From Eretmocerus hayati (Eukaryota; Arthropoda; Insecta; Hymenoptera; Aphelinidae), in NCBI GenBank assembly GCA_029851415.1, contig CM056742.1, positions 189,453,344 to 189,517,343 on the forward strand: a DNA stretch of 64,000 nucleotides. The letters run 5' to 3'. Positions 26,906 to 38,478 of this stretch are shown here, one piece after another; within the stretch, counting starts at the first letter, position 1; every line of letters begins with the position of its first letter. Under the pieces are notes generated by a model, which saw only the letters and a list, made by a program, of their open reading frames with translations, was not told the DNA's origin and made no database searches. Made by a program: the position numbers and the translations under genes.

Positions 26906-27507
26906 TACCGTCAACTGGGGGTTAACTTTGGGACAACTTATGAAAAATTCGTTATCACGAGAAATCGGTAAGGCAGATAGTCCTAAGCCCTTAAAACCGA
27001 TTCCTTACACTTGGGTCACGCATTGGCAATGTTCAGCACCGGGGCAAGGGCCTCCATAAGCTTTGTGTTCGTTCATGGACAGTATTTTTTAGAAGTATGT
27101 TTTAAATCTGACAAACAGTCTCTCCGAACAGTTAGTGTGGTTCCGACTTTTGCAGGACGACTCCAAGGTAACTGAGCAGTATTTCACTTGTCGGTACAAA
27201 TATTTGAACGAATCGATCGTTACATTGGTGAATTTTTACTCAGTTTGACTTTTGCAGCGTAGGAACTGAAAATTGTGTTTTTTCTGCAAACCGGGGTGAT
27301 TTTGGAATATGACTTTGAACGCCCATAACTCTGACCAGGGAGTTCGAATATACTTCAATACCTGTCAATCGTGAGTTGGAACTGTGAGTTCTGGATTGAC
27401 CACAGACCCAATGCAATTCTGATGTGACTGGTGCGAGATGTACAAGTTGCATGAGTTGTAAACATAACGATGCGATTCTTGTCCCAAATTCACCCTAGTT
27501 GACGGTA
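26906..27507. mobile_element. TACCGTCA-family MITE, 602 bp
   Basis: The left end (TACCGTCAACTGGGGGTTAA followed by CTTTGGGACAA) is matched in reverse complement by the right end at 27478-27507, which on the minus strand reads TACCGTCAACTAGGGTGAAT followed by TTGGGACAA. The TA at each extremity can be the TA duplication of Tc1/mariner-type insertion. The interior has no transposase. Members of this family also lie at 1-59, 27541-27731 and 51089-51931. Confidence 0.55.
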
Positions 27508-27540
27508 ACCGTAGAATTCCCTATATGTAATGTATGCTGT

Positions 27541-27731
27541 CCAAATGTTACCCCAAACCGGTTCAACTTTGGGACACGACTTTCAGCGCTTATAGTTCAT
27601 CGTGTTCAAATGAACTCGCAATTGAGAGCTGAGACCGTGAGGTTTCGATTGACTATAAATACAATTCAATTCTGATGAGTTTTGGTGGAAGAAATGCGAT
27701 TTTGGTCTCAAAGTTACCCCCGTTGACGATA
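27541..27731. mobile_element. Fragment of a second TACCGTCA-family MITE
   Basis: It begins with a mirrored pair of termini (AATGTTACCCC and GGTTCAACTTTGGGACACG) and ends at 27731 with TCAAAGTTACCCCCGTTGAC and GATA. It sits 33 bp after the 26906-27507 copy and may be a tandem insertion or a rearranged part of the same event. Confidence 0.4.
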
Positions 27732-30264
27732 CCGATCAGACATCCTGGGCAAGTCCTCTCGACTACACGACACTATACCTATCGTCATACTCCCGCATCG
27801 AATTTCCCTTTCACAGGCTGGCAGTAACAAATTACACCAGTTGCCCTGCTCTCAGCGTGCCACAGAAGATCGACAATAATCAGCGCAAAGATGTACTAGA
27901 CCGAAGCCGCTGAAGGCACCATCATCAAAGCCGCAAACACTCGAGATTCAAGAGTAGCGTGCTCTGCTTTATGAGTCCGACGACGACTACGACTGACGGT
28001 CGACTTGCGCTCAGGGCAATTAGGAGTACAAAAAGATGAGTCCACCGGAGAAGAAGAGTGAGAGAGGGGCCACCGATGTCACACAACAGCAACGACTACG
28101 ACGACGACGACGACTACGCGCAGGCCACCTCCTCGAGAAGATGCAGACTGTCGCATACAACATCAGACGAGACAAGGTCACGGTCTCTTTGAGCGCACGA
28201 CTTCCTCGGCTTGGCTATGGCTGTGGCGTTGAGTGGAGATGATGCTCAAGTCACGTTCGCGGCTCCGAGTGAGACAAGATGAGGCTGTTGCAGTTCCTAT
28301 ATTACAGAGGCTCTGCAGAAAGGCTTTGGCTCGAGTGTTTGTGGATGTTGTCGCAGCAGCAAAGATGACGACGTGGCTATGTGCGATATGTGCGTCTAGA
28401 GAGCTCTTCAAGAAGCCGAGGTGCAACCCTCGAGTGAAGTTTGTCATCGTCTTGTGTGAGAGCTTGCAGCGTGTGCATGGGTATTCTTTTCCTCGGCGCT
28501 TGTCTTTGATGAGAGTTCAAAAAATACCAAGTATCTCTGATCTTGATTAACAGTCGACGACGTGGGGTGGCACGTTCATGATTCCGAATCGCAATAGTAC
28601 CTCCTGAAGATATGAAGATCTTGAAATATGTGGATGTAAGATTGTACAAATTTATGATCCAAAGTCACAGCAGTCCTGTATTCGTAAATCGAAGAGTAGA
28701 TCGAGATCATATTGCTACGTTGTGAATTACACGATGGAGATTGTGCCTTCTTAACCTTTACGGGGCGGGGATGGCCACTATATGGGCCACCCACTGTGCA
28801 CACTGGAAAAGTGACTCAGATGACCCAAAAATCACCTCAAAGCGGTTCCGAGCTATCTTATCCAACCTCTATCTCATCAGGGGGCGAGACAACCAGTCCA
28901 AAGGCAGAATTTCAACAATACGCAAATTTGTAAAAACAAGGGATGGAGTGCGACAGATTCCGGGTTTGACCTTGAAAATGCGATTTCCATAGCCAAGGTC
29001 AGTTTGAGGATTTTCCACAATTTTTCCTATTCATCAATGAACATTGGGACGGGAGCTTAAGTATAAAAAAATTCCACCAGATCTCTAAGTACTGTAGAGG
29101 GTCGGGATGGCCACGACTTTGAGATGATTAAATTTTTTATACAGTCATCATTCATGAACCTTTCCTCGAAAATTGGAGGTCATTTCGTCAGGAAAAATTC
29201 CCGTATTCCGAAGGTTGAGATGAAAAAAACCTTACAGAACAACAAATGAAGAATTAGCAAAACGCGTGTCATTGGTCATTATCATTTACAAGAAATATTT
29301 GCCCATCGCTTTTCAGAAGCTTTTGCTTCTCATGTGTATGTGATTGCCACAGACATCATTTCCTCGAAGAATTCGAGGAAACTTAGGCGGGTCACGTGAG
29401 AGACAAATTCGCATTTCATCGTTTGTTTGATCGAAGCAAGCACTTTGAACCGAGTAACGACAGTCTTGAAAATATTGCAAGACTCTATTTGCAGAAGCGA
29501 GTTGCATCTTGAGATCAAAGCGTTTCCTCCTCGTAAGTGTATGACGAGGAGAGATTTATGCTCTGCTTCAAACGAGTGGATCTGAGTTTTGAACGATTGC
29601 AAGCTTCCGCGAGCCTGCGCCAGAGTGTTTCTGCGGATTTTCCAATCACGGAAGCATCGCCCGTCAATTTTCTCGGTCATGTACCGCAAATTCGTTCTAC
29701 GCGCTCAGTTCATCCGGGTATCGAAAATCGATCCATAGTTCTCCGGCGAATATCCAGCGCACAATTTGTGCGGGATATTCGCCGCACGAGTTTCAATTAA
29801 AAACTTACTCTTCTGATGAGTTAGCTGTAATTCTCAAATCCAATGACTACGGCTATTGCCAGTGGATTATCGTACATTCTTATTCCGCATCACTGGAAGA
29901 AGGGAATCTTGAAGTCAGAACAACCATTCGAGAATAAATATTACAAGATTGAGGGGTTTGTTGTTATTCGGTAAGATTTCATCTGGACTTTGAGAATTTC
30001 TCCTTAAAGTGATATTTTCTCAGAAATCGTCGGTTCCAAATGTTTCGGATCTGACACTCGTCAAGTTTCCACTAAAATGAATTTCAAACTCTTGAAATTC
30101 CATCATTAACGAACGAACATGCACAAGTCGAATGAATACGTGCATGACATCTCCGAATTCATTGAAACATGTTGGACCGCTTTCCTTGAATTTTGCAATC
30201 AGATTAAGGGCATGTGAAAGCCAACTTTTACCGACGACCCTAACCATTGACAAATCGATTTTTC
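27732..30264. other. No gene seen; GC-richer patch at 27800-28520
   Basis: The patch contains two short trinucleotide tracts (CGACGACGACTACGAC near 27979, and ACGACTACGACGACGACGAC near 28092) and is the most CpG-rich stretch of this part of the window. It could be a promoter or untranslated exon, but its reading frames carry no recognised domain. The rest is AT-rich and empty. Confidence 0.35.
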
Positions 30265-30560
30265 TCCCGAGTTCTACGGTGAATCTCAAAAAAGTGATTC
30301 CAAGTATGGAAGCTTTAGAATCAGATCTATCATTCAAAAAAAGAATCGAGTTGATCGGTTGAATATTGCCTTCAAACTTTGGTTTCGAAGTTGACCATTG
30401 CCTGAAAAAATACTCACACGCCTGACTTCGAAACCAAAGTTTGAAGGCAACTTCCAATCAATTAAATCGATTTTTTTTTTAAATGATAGATCGCATCCGA
30501 AAGCTTCCATACTTGGGAGTACTTTTTCCGAGATCGTCCTCAAATAGTTCAGAAAATGAT
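30265..30560. repeat. Inverted repeat with ~100-130-bp arms
   Basis: The left arm (about 30265-30394) and right arm (about 30423-30560) are reverse complements over GCCTTCAAACTTTGGTTTCG, GATCTATCATT, GGAAGCTT and TCCAAGTATGG, with small indels in the A/T run. The spacer is ~28 bp. No terminal signature or target duplication seen. Confidence 0.55.
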
Positions 30561-31331
30561 CAGAAGTATGACTTTTCCGAAGGCCCATGAGCTGTGATTT
30601 TGGCTGAGTCGAGGCAAGGTTGGGTTAGGTCCTCTACCGCCCACACCAGCTGTTGTTATTGTTTTGAATGAACGGTGATGGACTGTCGTGAGTTGTCGCG
30701 CGGTACTTATATATTTGACTTGCACATAATAATAATCAGGAACAGAAAATTCATTCGTTGGAAAATTTTATGAAAAATAGTAATAACTTTGTTCATATCT
30801 GAAGAGAACCAATCCAAGTATTGACAATCTGAGTGACAATCCTGTTTCTTGAGGCAATTACTTGCTCCTTGATTTGAAAAGCAGTGAATATATAAGAGTG
30901 ACAGTGATAATCATTCTGAGCCTTGGAGTGACTCAATAATTAACAATAATAGTAAGCAACGAGGCAATGCTTTATTGATATTGACATCCAAATCTAAGCC
31001 TTTCGAGGTATGAAATTGTCTTTCGTGGACATCAGAAATCTTTATACAGAATGTGGAGTTAGCATTACCCAAGATATAGATGAAGTTATGTACTTGAAAA
31101 CAGATCAGAGGAGGAACCAGTTGATCGATGAACTGAGAGGAAAAGCATGCATCCACCAAACTTGCAAAAAATGCTATACATGAGATAGCTCATCAGAAAG
31201 GTTTACAACCTTTCGGTCTCACCAAACTCTATCTATTTGTGCTAAGAATATGTATTGATGCAGCTCAGAATGTTCCTGTGATGTCGAGGCCTTCAGATGA
31301 TTTCAGAGCAAACTAATGATTCTGTTTTGAT
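30561..31331. other. No gene seen
   Basis: AT-rich DNA without motif-bearing frames. It leads into the tandem satellite that starts near 31332. Confidence 0.35.
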
Positions 31332-32690
31332 GATTCAACTACAATATGTCTAAATACTCGATGAAAATAGCAAGCACGGGTAAGTCTTAGAGCAGAAGTA
31401 AATATTTGGAAATTGCAAGAAGCTTCAATTTGTATCTACTAAAATCTCTATACTATAGAGGGGTGAATCCACATTCATTCATTTAGATCTATTGAGAATT
31501 AGAGCTTAATCGTGGAAATTTTGTGACTTGAGTTGAAAAGTCACAAGGTGGATTTCACTCTACCAAGAATGAAAGTGATGAAATTGAGTATCTTATTGTC
31601 ATGAGTTGACCTCTGGAACATATTTGATTGATCTCACCATGCTACTGAAGGTTTCAACTAGAATATCTTGAAATTACCTAGATCAAATGGCGCACCCGGG
31701 TGACTCTTAGAGCAAAAGTAAATGAGTGGCCATTGCTATAAGCTCCAATTTTTGTCTGCTGAGATCCCTGTATTTTAGAGGGGTGATTTCATATTCACTT
31801 TTTTTAATCTATTGAGAATTGGCTTAGTTGTGGAGTTTTTGTGACTTGAAATTGAAAAGTTACTTGGTAAATTCCATTATACAAAGAATGTAGTGATGAA
31901 ATTGAGATTCTTTTTGCCAGGAGTTGACCTCTGAATCATGTTTAATTGATTTCACCATCCTACTCCAGGTTCCAACTAGAATATCTTGGAATCACCTGGT
32001 CCAAATGGAGCGCCCGGGTGAATTTTAGAGCAAAAGTGAATTAGTGGACATTGCAGTGAGCTCCAATTTGTGTCTCCTGAGGTCCCTGTATTTTAGAGGA
32101 ATGATTTCATATTCATTTGTTTCAATCTGTTGAAATTTGGCCCAGTTGTGGAACTTTTTTGACTTGGAATTGGAAACTCATAAATTCCATTATACCATGA
32201 ATTCATTGGTGGAATTCAGAATCTCATTCTTAGTTGTGTGCCTTCATATTACTCTGATCAATCTCATCATTCTTTTCAAGGTATCAACATGAATACCCTA
32301 AGATATTTGTTCAGAATAGCTCGCTTGAGTGACTTCGAGAGCAAAAGCTGATCTTGAGTATGCCACGAGCTCCCAATTATGTCTTTTGAGATCTTTGTAT
32401 TCGAGAGGTGAGATTTCATCTTCATTTTAAGGTATGTCATGAATGTATGTACTCCAATGTCTACATAGCTTCTATCTGTATTTACCAATTCCTAGCTGTT
32501 TGATATAAATCATGAACTTTGGATACTAAAATTTTTGGAATAGGTTAACTTTGTGGAGTTGCTTTGCATGAAATTCTGGAATTGTTTTGAGTCCCAAATA
32601 GAGTCAAATTTGTGTCTACAATCTGAATGGATGCCATTACATGAATAGTGATACTATCACAATGAATCCTTTTAGGTACAGCGATAACAT
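31332..32690. repeat. Tandem satellite, ~316-bp unit, about four copies
   Basis: The anchor phrase TTCAACTAGAATATCTTG (and variants) recurs at 31332, 31651, 31969 and 32281, a spacing of 319, 318 and 312 bp. Between anchors the same order of phrases repeats: CGCCCGGGTGA, TTAGAGCAAAAGT, GAGCTCCAATTT, CTGTATTTTAGAGG, GTGACTTG and ATTCCATTATAC. Copies 2 and 3 are most alike; copies 1 and 4 are more diverged. A possible fifth start near 32676 is weak. No coding potential. Confidence 0.7.
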
Positions 32691-32865
32691 GAATACATGA
32701 CTTTGGCCAATAAGAGGCAGCGATGTGTCAGAATCACTACACATTTGAACAGGTTTTCTCTCCTTGGAACTGACAAAACAGCTCAAGAGTGTGTAGAGAT
32801 GTGCATTCGAGTAATTGCTTAGAAAAAGTTACCGAGGAAGATATTCCTGCAGAAACCACTTCACT

Positions 32866-33070
32866 AAAAATGAATACACATAGTACAAAAATGTGTACAC
32901 ACACATAGTACAAAAATGTGTTTTCAAGAGTAAAAGTGATGGTTCAACAAAAAAGCCACATAAAAAATATACTTGAATGCAAGTATATACAAAAAAATGT
33001 GAGCCCAGCAGAATTATCACTAGATGTCACATAAAAAATATACTTGACAGTATATAAAAAATGTGATTAG
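32866..33070. repeat. Short local duplications
   Basis: CACATAGTACAAAAATGTGT occurs twice in a row around 32877-32925. CACATAAAAAATATACTTGA occurs at about 32958 and again near 33029, each followed by a GTATATA...AAAAATGTG segment. This looks like recent slippage or small segmental duplication next to the satellite. Confidence 0.55.
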
Positions 33071-35559
33071 GAACCTTCATTTTTTACATCAATAACTCAT
33101 CATCAGTGTACCTAGAAGATAGCTATTCAGTCATGAATCTACGTATGCATCAATAAGCATGACGCAGTTATTATGACGCAGAGGAAGGGGGGAGGATTCT
33201 CACCACCCCTCCCCTCCCTTATAATATATTCATATATGTAACATCTAACCCAACCTCCCTTACCCTTAGTACGGTCCGCTCGGTCGGTAAAAGTCGGCTT
33301 TCACATGCCCTTAAGTGTGACTGGTAGACAATTATTTACCGTGCTAGAATTGCTGATAACCAGGTTACTGTGAAGATCGTATCGATTCACTGGTTGGTGT
33401 TCGCTAGTCGACTTTTGTCAAAGGACCGAAATCAGTCGAATCTGAATGGAATCGCTCACAAATTCAGTCAAGCATATCTAGAAAGCATATGGCACAGCTC
33501 GGAACTTGAATTTGACAGTCATCGCATATGATTGTTCACATAAGAATACCTGCACAACTTTGATGTTCGGGATTACGTACTATACATATTTGGATGATCC
33601 GCAGCTTGCACTGGATTTAACATCAAAACTATCGCAGTACAACGAGGTCGCATTTTGACGGCAGATGGCCAGAATCTGCGTGCGAGATGAAAACCTCAGT
33701 CCTCGTCCCGTTTGGCCGATGAGCCGAATCCATTTCGATTGGGTATCTACCGTCTCGCTTTTGCTCCTCGTCGCCACACTTTCAACGGCTCCTCATTCAA
33801 TTTGCTGCCCAGCTCTTCTGTGGGCTATGTAGCACTCTGCTCGCGCCCGGAGAGCCGTAATTCGATTTCCGGCCCGGATGATCGAGCGACGTGCCTTGCT
33901 CTTCTCTTTTTGATTTTTCCCGCCCCGGTTGGCGCAAGCTCGCTCAGCAAAGTATGCGCGGGCGCTTATTCCCGGATAAAAAGATCCTCGTTCTCATTAT
34001 TGAAAGAGCTGCGCGGCGACGCACTACCGAATAAATCACAAAAATGTCTAATGTAATTCTCACGAAAGCATGATTTATGTCTTAGCAAGTATGCCGTCCA
34101 TGCTGGAAATCGCATTGTGCTCAGAGTAAAACGCCTGAATAAATTGATGAATAGATAGCGCAAGTGTATCCCGGGTGCTAGCTATACACTGAAAAAGTAA
34201 AATTTGATCAATTTCCTAGATGATCAGTATCGAGTGGTCCTCGTTGTTTTCATTCCTATCGGAGACGATCTGTTCTTTGTGATGAGCTCTCGAATCAAAC
34301 TGCTACCCGAAATTTCAATGTACTTTAAGCTCATAATCTATCCACTCTATCAAAGTTGTACTAAGGTGATGTTGCAGATTCCAAGTGATTGATATTTGCA
34401 TTATAACTTGATGGATACCGGGAAAGCGTGACAATGTCATCTTAAGGGGAGTCGTTGAATCTGACTATTTCCTATCTGAATCATGAGTGATTTACAGGTA
34501 GGCCCCAAATGATCTCATCAATGAATGGTTAGTTGAATGACTGCATCACATATTCACTCGTTCAAGCTCGATTTTGAACGGAAACCTCTTCATTTTTCAC
34601 CCCCCCTTCCCAGTTTAATTTATAAACTTGCGAGTGTGAATGCGGGAGGGAGCCCGACAATTGAGCAAATTTACCTTAGAATGGATGCTCTATCATCGAA
34701 TCCGGGTCTCTTTTTGTCTGGAGTTCATTTTTTAAGGCGATTGAAATTCTATCATCATATATTGAATTGGGCGAAATGTCCCTCGAATAGAGTCAAAATA
34801 TCACGAAGCCAGGACACGATGATCATGTTCTGTGCGCAAACGGTGAAAGCAATAATTCCTTTAAGCACCCAACGTAACTCGATTCCGAGACTTCAGCTCT
34901 ATCCTTCCCATCGGTAAACGATGAAATGCATTTTCTTGAACAAGGATTGAATCACATATGATCTGTCAAGATTGGCGACGAAGAACAGTCGATTCGCATC
35001 GTATTAGCGAAGCGATGTGCGTCATGTTTCGTCTATATGGTTCTCAAGATGTATCGAAGGACCAAAGAGAGAGCCGTGATGTACTTAATCATCGATCACC
35101 AATAATGTATCATTGATCAGCTGTATAATTCATGAGATTTCACCGCGCTTTGATGTAAGCTTATTTGCGAGGCACAAGTCTGGCGGCTTACGTGTGAAAT
35201 TCTTGTCTTTTTCAATGGCAAAGAGCCCCGCCAGAACGAGTTTACTCGTCGATATAAGGCGCCAGCGTGTCTCGGAAAGGAAACTGCACCGAAAGAAAAG
35301 CCAGAAAGCCGTCAGGAGGAGAATCTCGACAAAGAAAGAAAGTAAAAACGCAGAAGGAAGATTGTGATAAAATGCGCAGGGCTCCGGAAAGGCAGTAGAC
35401 TGCGACACCGTAGTGTCGAGAATAACGGCACCCGTTTCCGCACTACCAGTCACCCAACCAACTTCTAAGTTTCATGGCTGCTATGTTACGTCCACCGAGC
35501 TCAATCGATGCCCCTCATCATTCTCTGTTATTCTCATCCTGATGTTGGAGATCGTTCAG
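33071..35559. other. No gene seen
   Basis: A purine-run/pyrimidine-run stretch at 33180-33225 is followed by ordinary DNA. Frames of 114 aa (33712-34056) and 126 aa (34537-34917) lack motifs, and other frames cross them. Nothing else recognised. Confidence 0.35.
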
Positions 35560-36032
35560 AGCCAGCAGATCATTGAGCAGTATCCAGGTTCAGTCATTGT
35601 TACGGTGCAGCTTATTCCTGATAACATGTATAGATTCTAGTAATTGTCCTGGAGGAACCTCTTATGAATATTACTGCGGTAATACTTGAGTAATCTCGCA
35701 GAAAGTGATCAGCACACTCGTGGTATCTTAGTGGCACTTCATCTGTACTCTGGCGGTACTTGGTCAGTACGATATTGACTTCCCCTAAGGTACCTGGGGT
35801 TGATCTCATAAGAGCGCGCTATTGATTAATCTTCAGTTTCAGCAACATATTTGCGATCCCTTGTCTAACAGTACCTCCTCAGTCATTAAGTAGTATACTC
35901 GCAGTATCACAGCGGTACTCCAGTAGTACTTTGGCGGCACTTGCTTAATACGATAGCAGCTCTCTTGAGGTACCTTTGCTAGGTCCCATGGGGTCGTGGT
36001 CTTCTATTACCGAGTAATCAATCTCCGCGTCG

Positions 36033-36040
36033 AGCAATAC
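36033..36040. other. Left 8-bp target duplication, AGCAATAC
   Basis: Identical to 38471-38478. Eight base pairs is the characteristic hAT duplication length. The host sequence is a monomer of the degenerate array, whose other copies read GAGCAATACAT or GAGCGATATAT here, so the empty site can be inferred. Confidence 0.85.
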
Positions 36041-36308
36041 CAGGCGCGGATACAGGGAGGGGGGGGGGGCAACCACCTCCCCCAAACCCGCTTTTTATGC
36101 TCAAATCGACCCCCCCCCCAAACGCATCGAATCCGACAGAAAATTCATGTGTTCTGAGACGTAAATTCAATTTTTTGTTGTTATAAATCCTAATAATCGT
36201 GAACAATTTACAATAATGAACGCTAATCAATCTATCCGCGGATGCATCTCAATGAAACACTGCTTAAGCTCAATTATTTGAATTTCTATCGAGTGCGGAT
36301 ATATATAA

Positions 36309-37333
36309 TATATATGAGTCATTCTGGAGCAAGCTGGACAAAACCGTCACCAGGGGGGTCTGGGAAAATTCCGCAAAAATTTTTTTCCATTAGTACTATG
36401 TTGAAATAGTACGAAAAAATTTTTTTCAGATTTTTTCGGCCCCCCCTGTGGGCCCCAGGGCCCATGAAAGGGCCATTTTAGGCCCTTTTTTAGCCTATCC
36501 TAGGAAAATCATAGTTCCAACGCAATTCAATATTTTTCAACGTACTTGGGCGCATTTTTCTCGTCAAGACTAGTACTTTTGAAAAAAAAAATTGTCCAAG
36601 GCCACTTAGTGAGCCTGACGACTTCTGCAAGCTAATTATTGAGAGCAAATTTTAGCGATTTTTGGGCCTGCTTCAAAGCGATCTAGCTCCTACTAGACAT
36701 GTGATAATCGACTTCTGCAGGTAGTCATTTTGAAGGTCTTAGAAAAACCTACAATTTGACCACCTGCAGAAGTCGATTATCGTACTTTTTATAGGAGCTA
36801 TAGCCGATTCAAGTTGAGCTATTTACGAAGAAGTCGAAAATTCAGGACTCGATTCCAAAAATATATCTTAATTTTTTTTCACGAAACTTGTGCGAAAATG
36901 TTCTTTTAGACATCTACTTTCAGTAAAAAAAATTTGGCGGAGGTTATTTTTTTTGATTTTTTTTGCCGAGCATTACAAAATGCCGGATTTCGTGGTTTTA
37001 GCAAAAACGGCATCATCGACCACGGTCACATATGCTCCCATCTGGACTGATGTGCACCAATCTGTTTGAAAGTACTCCCCAAAGTACCCCCAAGTACGTA
37101 AGAGAAGTTGCGGGGACGTGCCTCTAGCCAGGAGCGAGCTGTAGGTTCTATTTACCGTGTCAAAAATAGGCATTATTTTGGCTATTCGAGCGTAAGCGAC
37201 CGAGAGCATGATTTTACTTGTTCTGAATTACAAATGAGATAATGGGCTAGAATGAGGATCCAAACATACTTTTCCGACTCAAAATGACCATCTGAACACA
37301 ATTCCGAGGTCAGTTTTGCTCTAAATAGTCGTC
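36309..37333 (+). repeat. Left arm of giant palindrome (~1,025 bp)
   Basis: It is the reverse complement of 37392-38415 with only about two or three differences per 100 bases where I compared closely. Landmarks are TCATTCTGGAGCAAGCTGGA at the outer edge, a short internal inverted repeat around AGAAGTCGATTAT (about 36713 and 36765), and CACAATTCCGAGGTCAGTTT near the spacer. A 78-codon frame starting with ATG lies on the minus strand (36973-37209). Confidence 0.85.
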
Positions 37334-37391
37334 CCTCTGCCCCTCAAGAACTTAGATTCTGTCGACGGGTTCTGACACCATTGAGGCACTA

Positions 37392-38415
37392 GACGACATT
37401 CTAGAGCTAAACTGACCTCGGAATTGTGTTCAGATGGTCATTTTGAGTCGGAAAAGTATGTTTGGATCCTCATTCTAGCCCATTATCTCATGTGTAAGTC
37501 AGAACAAGTAAAATCATGCTCTCGGTCGCTTACGCTCGAATAGCCAAAATAATGCCTATTTTTGACACGGTAAATAGAACCTACAGCTCGCTCCTGGCTA
37601 GAGGCACGTCCCCACAACTTCTCTTACGTACTTGGGGGTACTTTGGGGAGTACTTTCACACAGATTGGTGCACATCAGTCCAGATGGGAGCATATGTGAC
37701 CGTGGTCGATGATGCCGTTTTTGCTAAAACCACGAAATCCGGCATTTTGTAATGCTCGGCAAAAAAAATCAAAAAAAATAACCTCCGCCAAATTTTTTTT
37801 ACTGAAAGTAGATGTCTGAAAGAACATTTTCGCACAAGTTTCGTGAAAAAAAATTGAGATATATTTTTGGAATCGAGTCCTGAATTTTCGACTTTTTCGT
37901 AAATAGCTCAACTTGTATCGGCTATAGCTCCTATAAAAAGTACGATAATCGACCTCTGCAGGTGGTCAAATTGTAGGTTTTCTTAAGACCTTCAAAATGA
38001 CTACCTGCAGAAGTCGATTATCACATGTCTAGTAGGAGCTAGATCGCTTTGAAGCAGGCCGGAAAATCGCTAAAATTTGCTCTCAATAATTAGCTTGCAG
38101 AAGTCGTCAGGCTTACTAAGTGGCCTTGGACAATTTTTTTTTCAAAAGTACTAGTCTTGACGAGAAAAATGCGCCCAAGTACGTTGAAAAATATTGAATT
38201 GCGTTGGAACTATGATTTTCCTAGGATAGGCTAAAAAAGGGCCTAAAATGGCCCTTTCATGGGCCCTGGGGCCCACAGGGGGGGCCGAAAAAATCTGAAA
38301 AAAATTTTTTCGTACTATTTCAACATAGTACTAATGGAAAAAAATTTTTGCGGAATTTTCCCAGACCCCCCTGGTGACGGTTTTGTCCAGCTTGCTCCAG
38401 AATGACTCATATATA
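37392..38415 (-). repeat. Right arm of giant palindrome (~1,025 bp)
   Basis: Mirror of 36309-37333, separated from it by a 58-bp unique spacer (37334-37391). The mirrored 78-codon frame is here on the plus strand (37516-37752) and differs by one residue (Gln to His). Whether it is translated is unknown; it has no recognised motif. Confidence 0.85.
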
Positions 38416-38470
38416 ATCGCACCCCCCCCCCCCCCCCAAACTCGAAACTCGAATCCTGTATCCGCGCCTG

Positions 38471-38478
38471 AGCAATAC
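38471..38478. other. Right 8-bp target duplication, AGCAATAC
   Basis: Second copy of the target site, followed directly by ATTAGCAATCTC, the continuation of the interrupted array monomer. Confidence 0.85.

Larger units (their letters stand above)
36041..38470. mobile_element. hAT-type non-autonomous element with a giant internal palindrome
   Basis: The ends are perfect 16-bp inverted repeats (CAGGCGCGGATACAGG at 36041-36056; its reverse complement at 38455-38470), flanked by the 8-bp duplication AGCAATAC. That combination defines a hAT insertion. G-rich (G11 near 36059) and C-rich (C16 near 38422) tracts lie just inside the ends. Positions 36309-38415 are one large palindrome. No transposase is encoded, so movement would need a protein supplied elsewhere. 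The palindrome may be a separate foldback element nested in a hAT MITE, because it is bounded by TATATA-like sequence on both sides. Confidence 0.85.
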
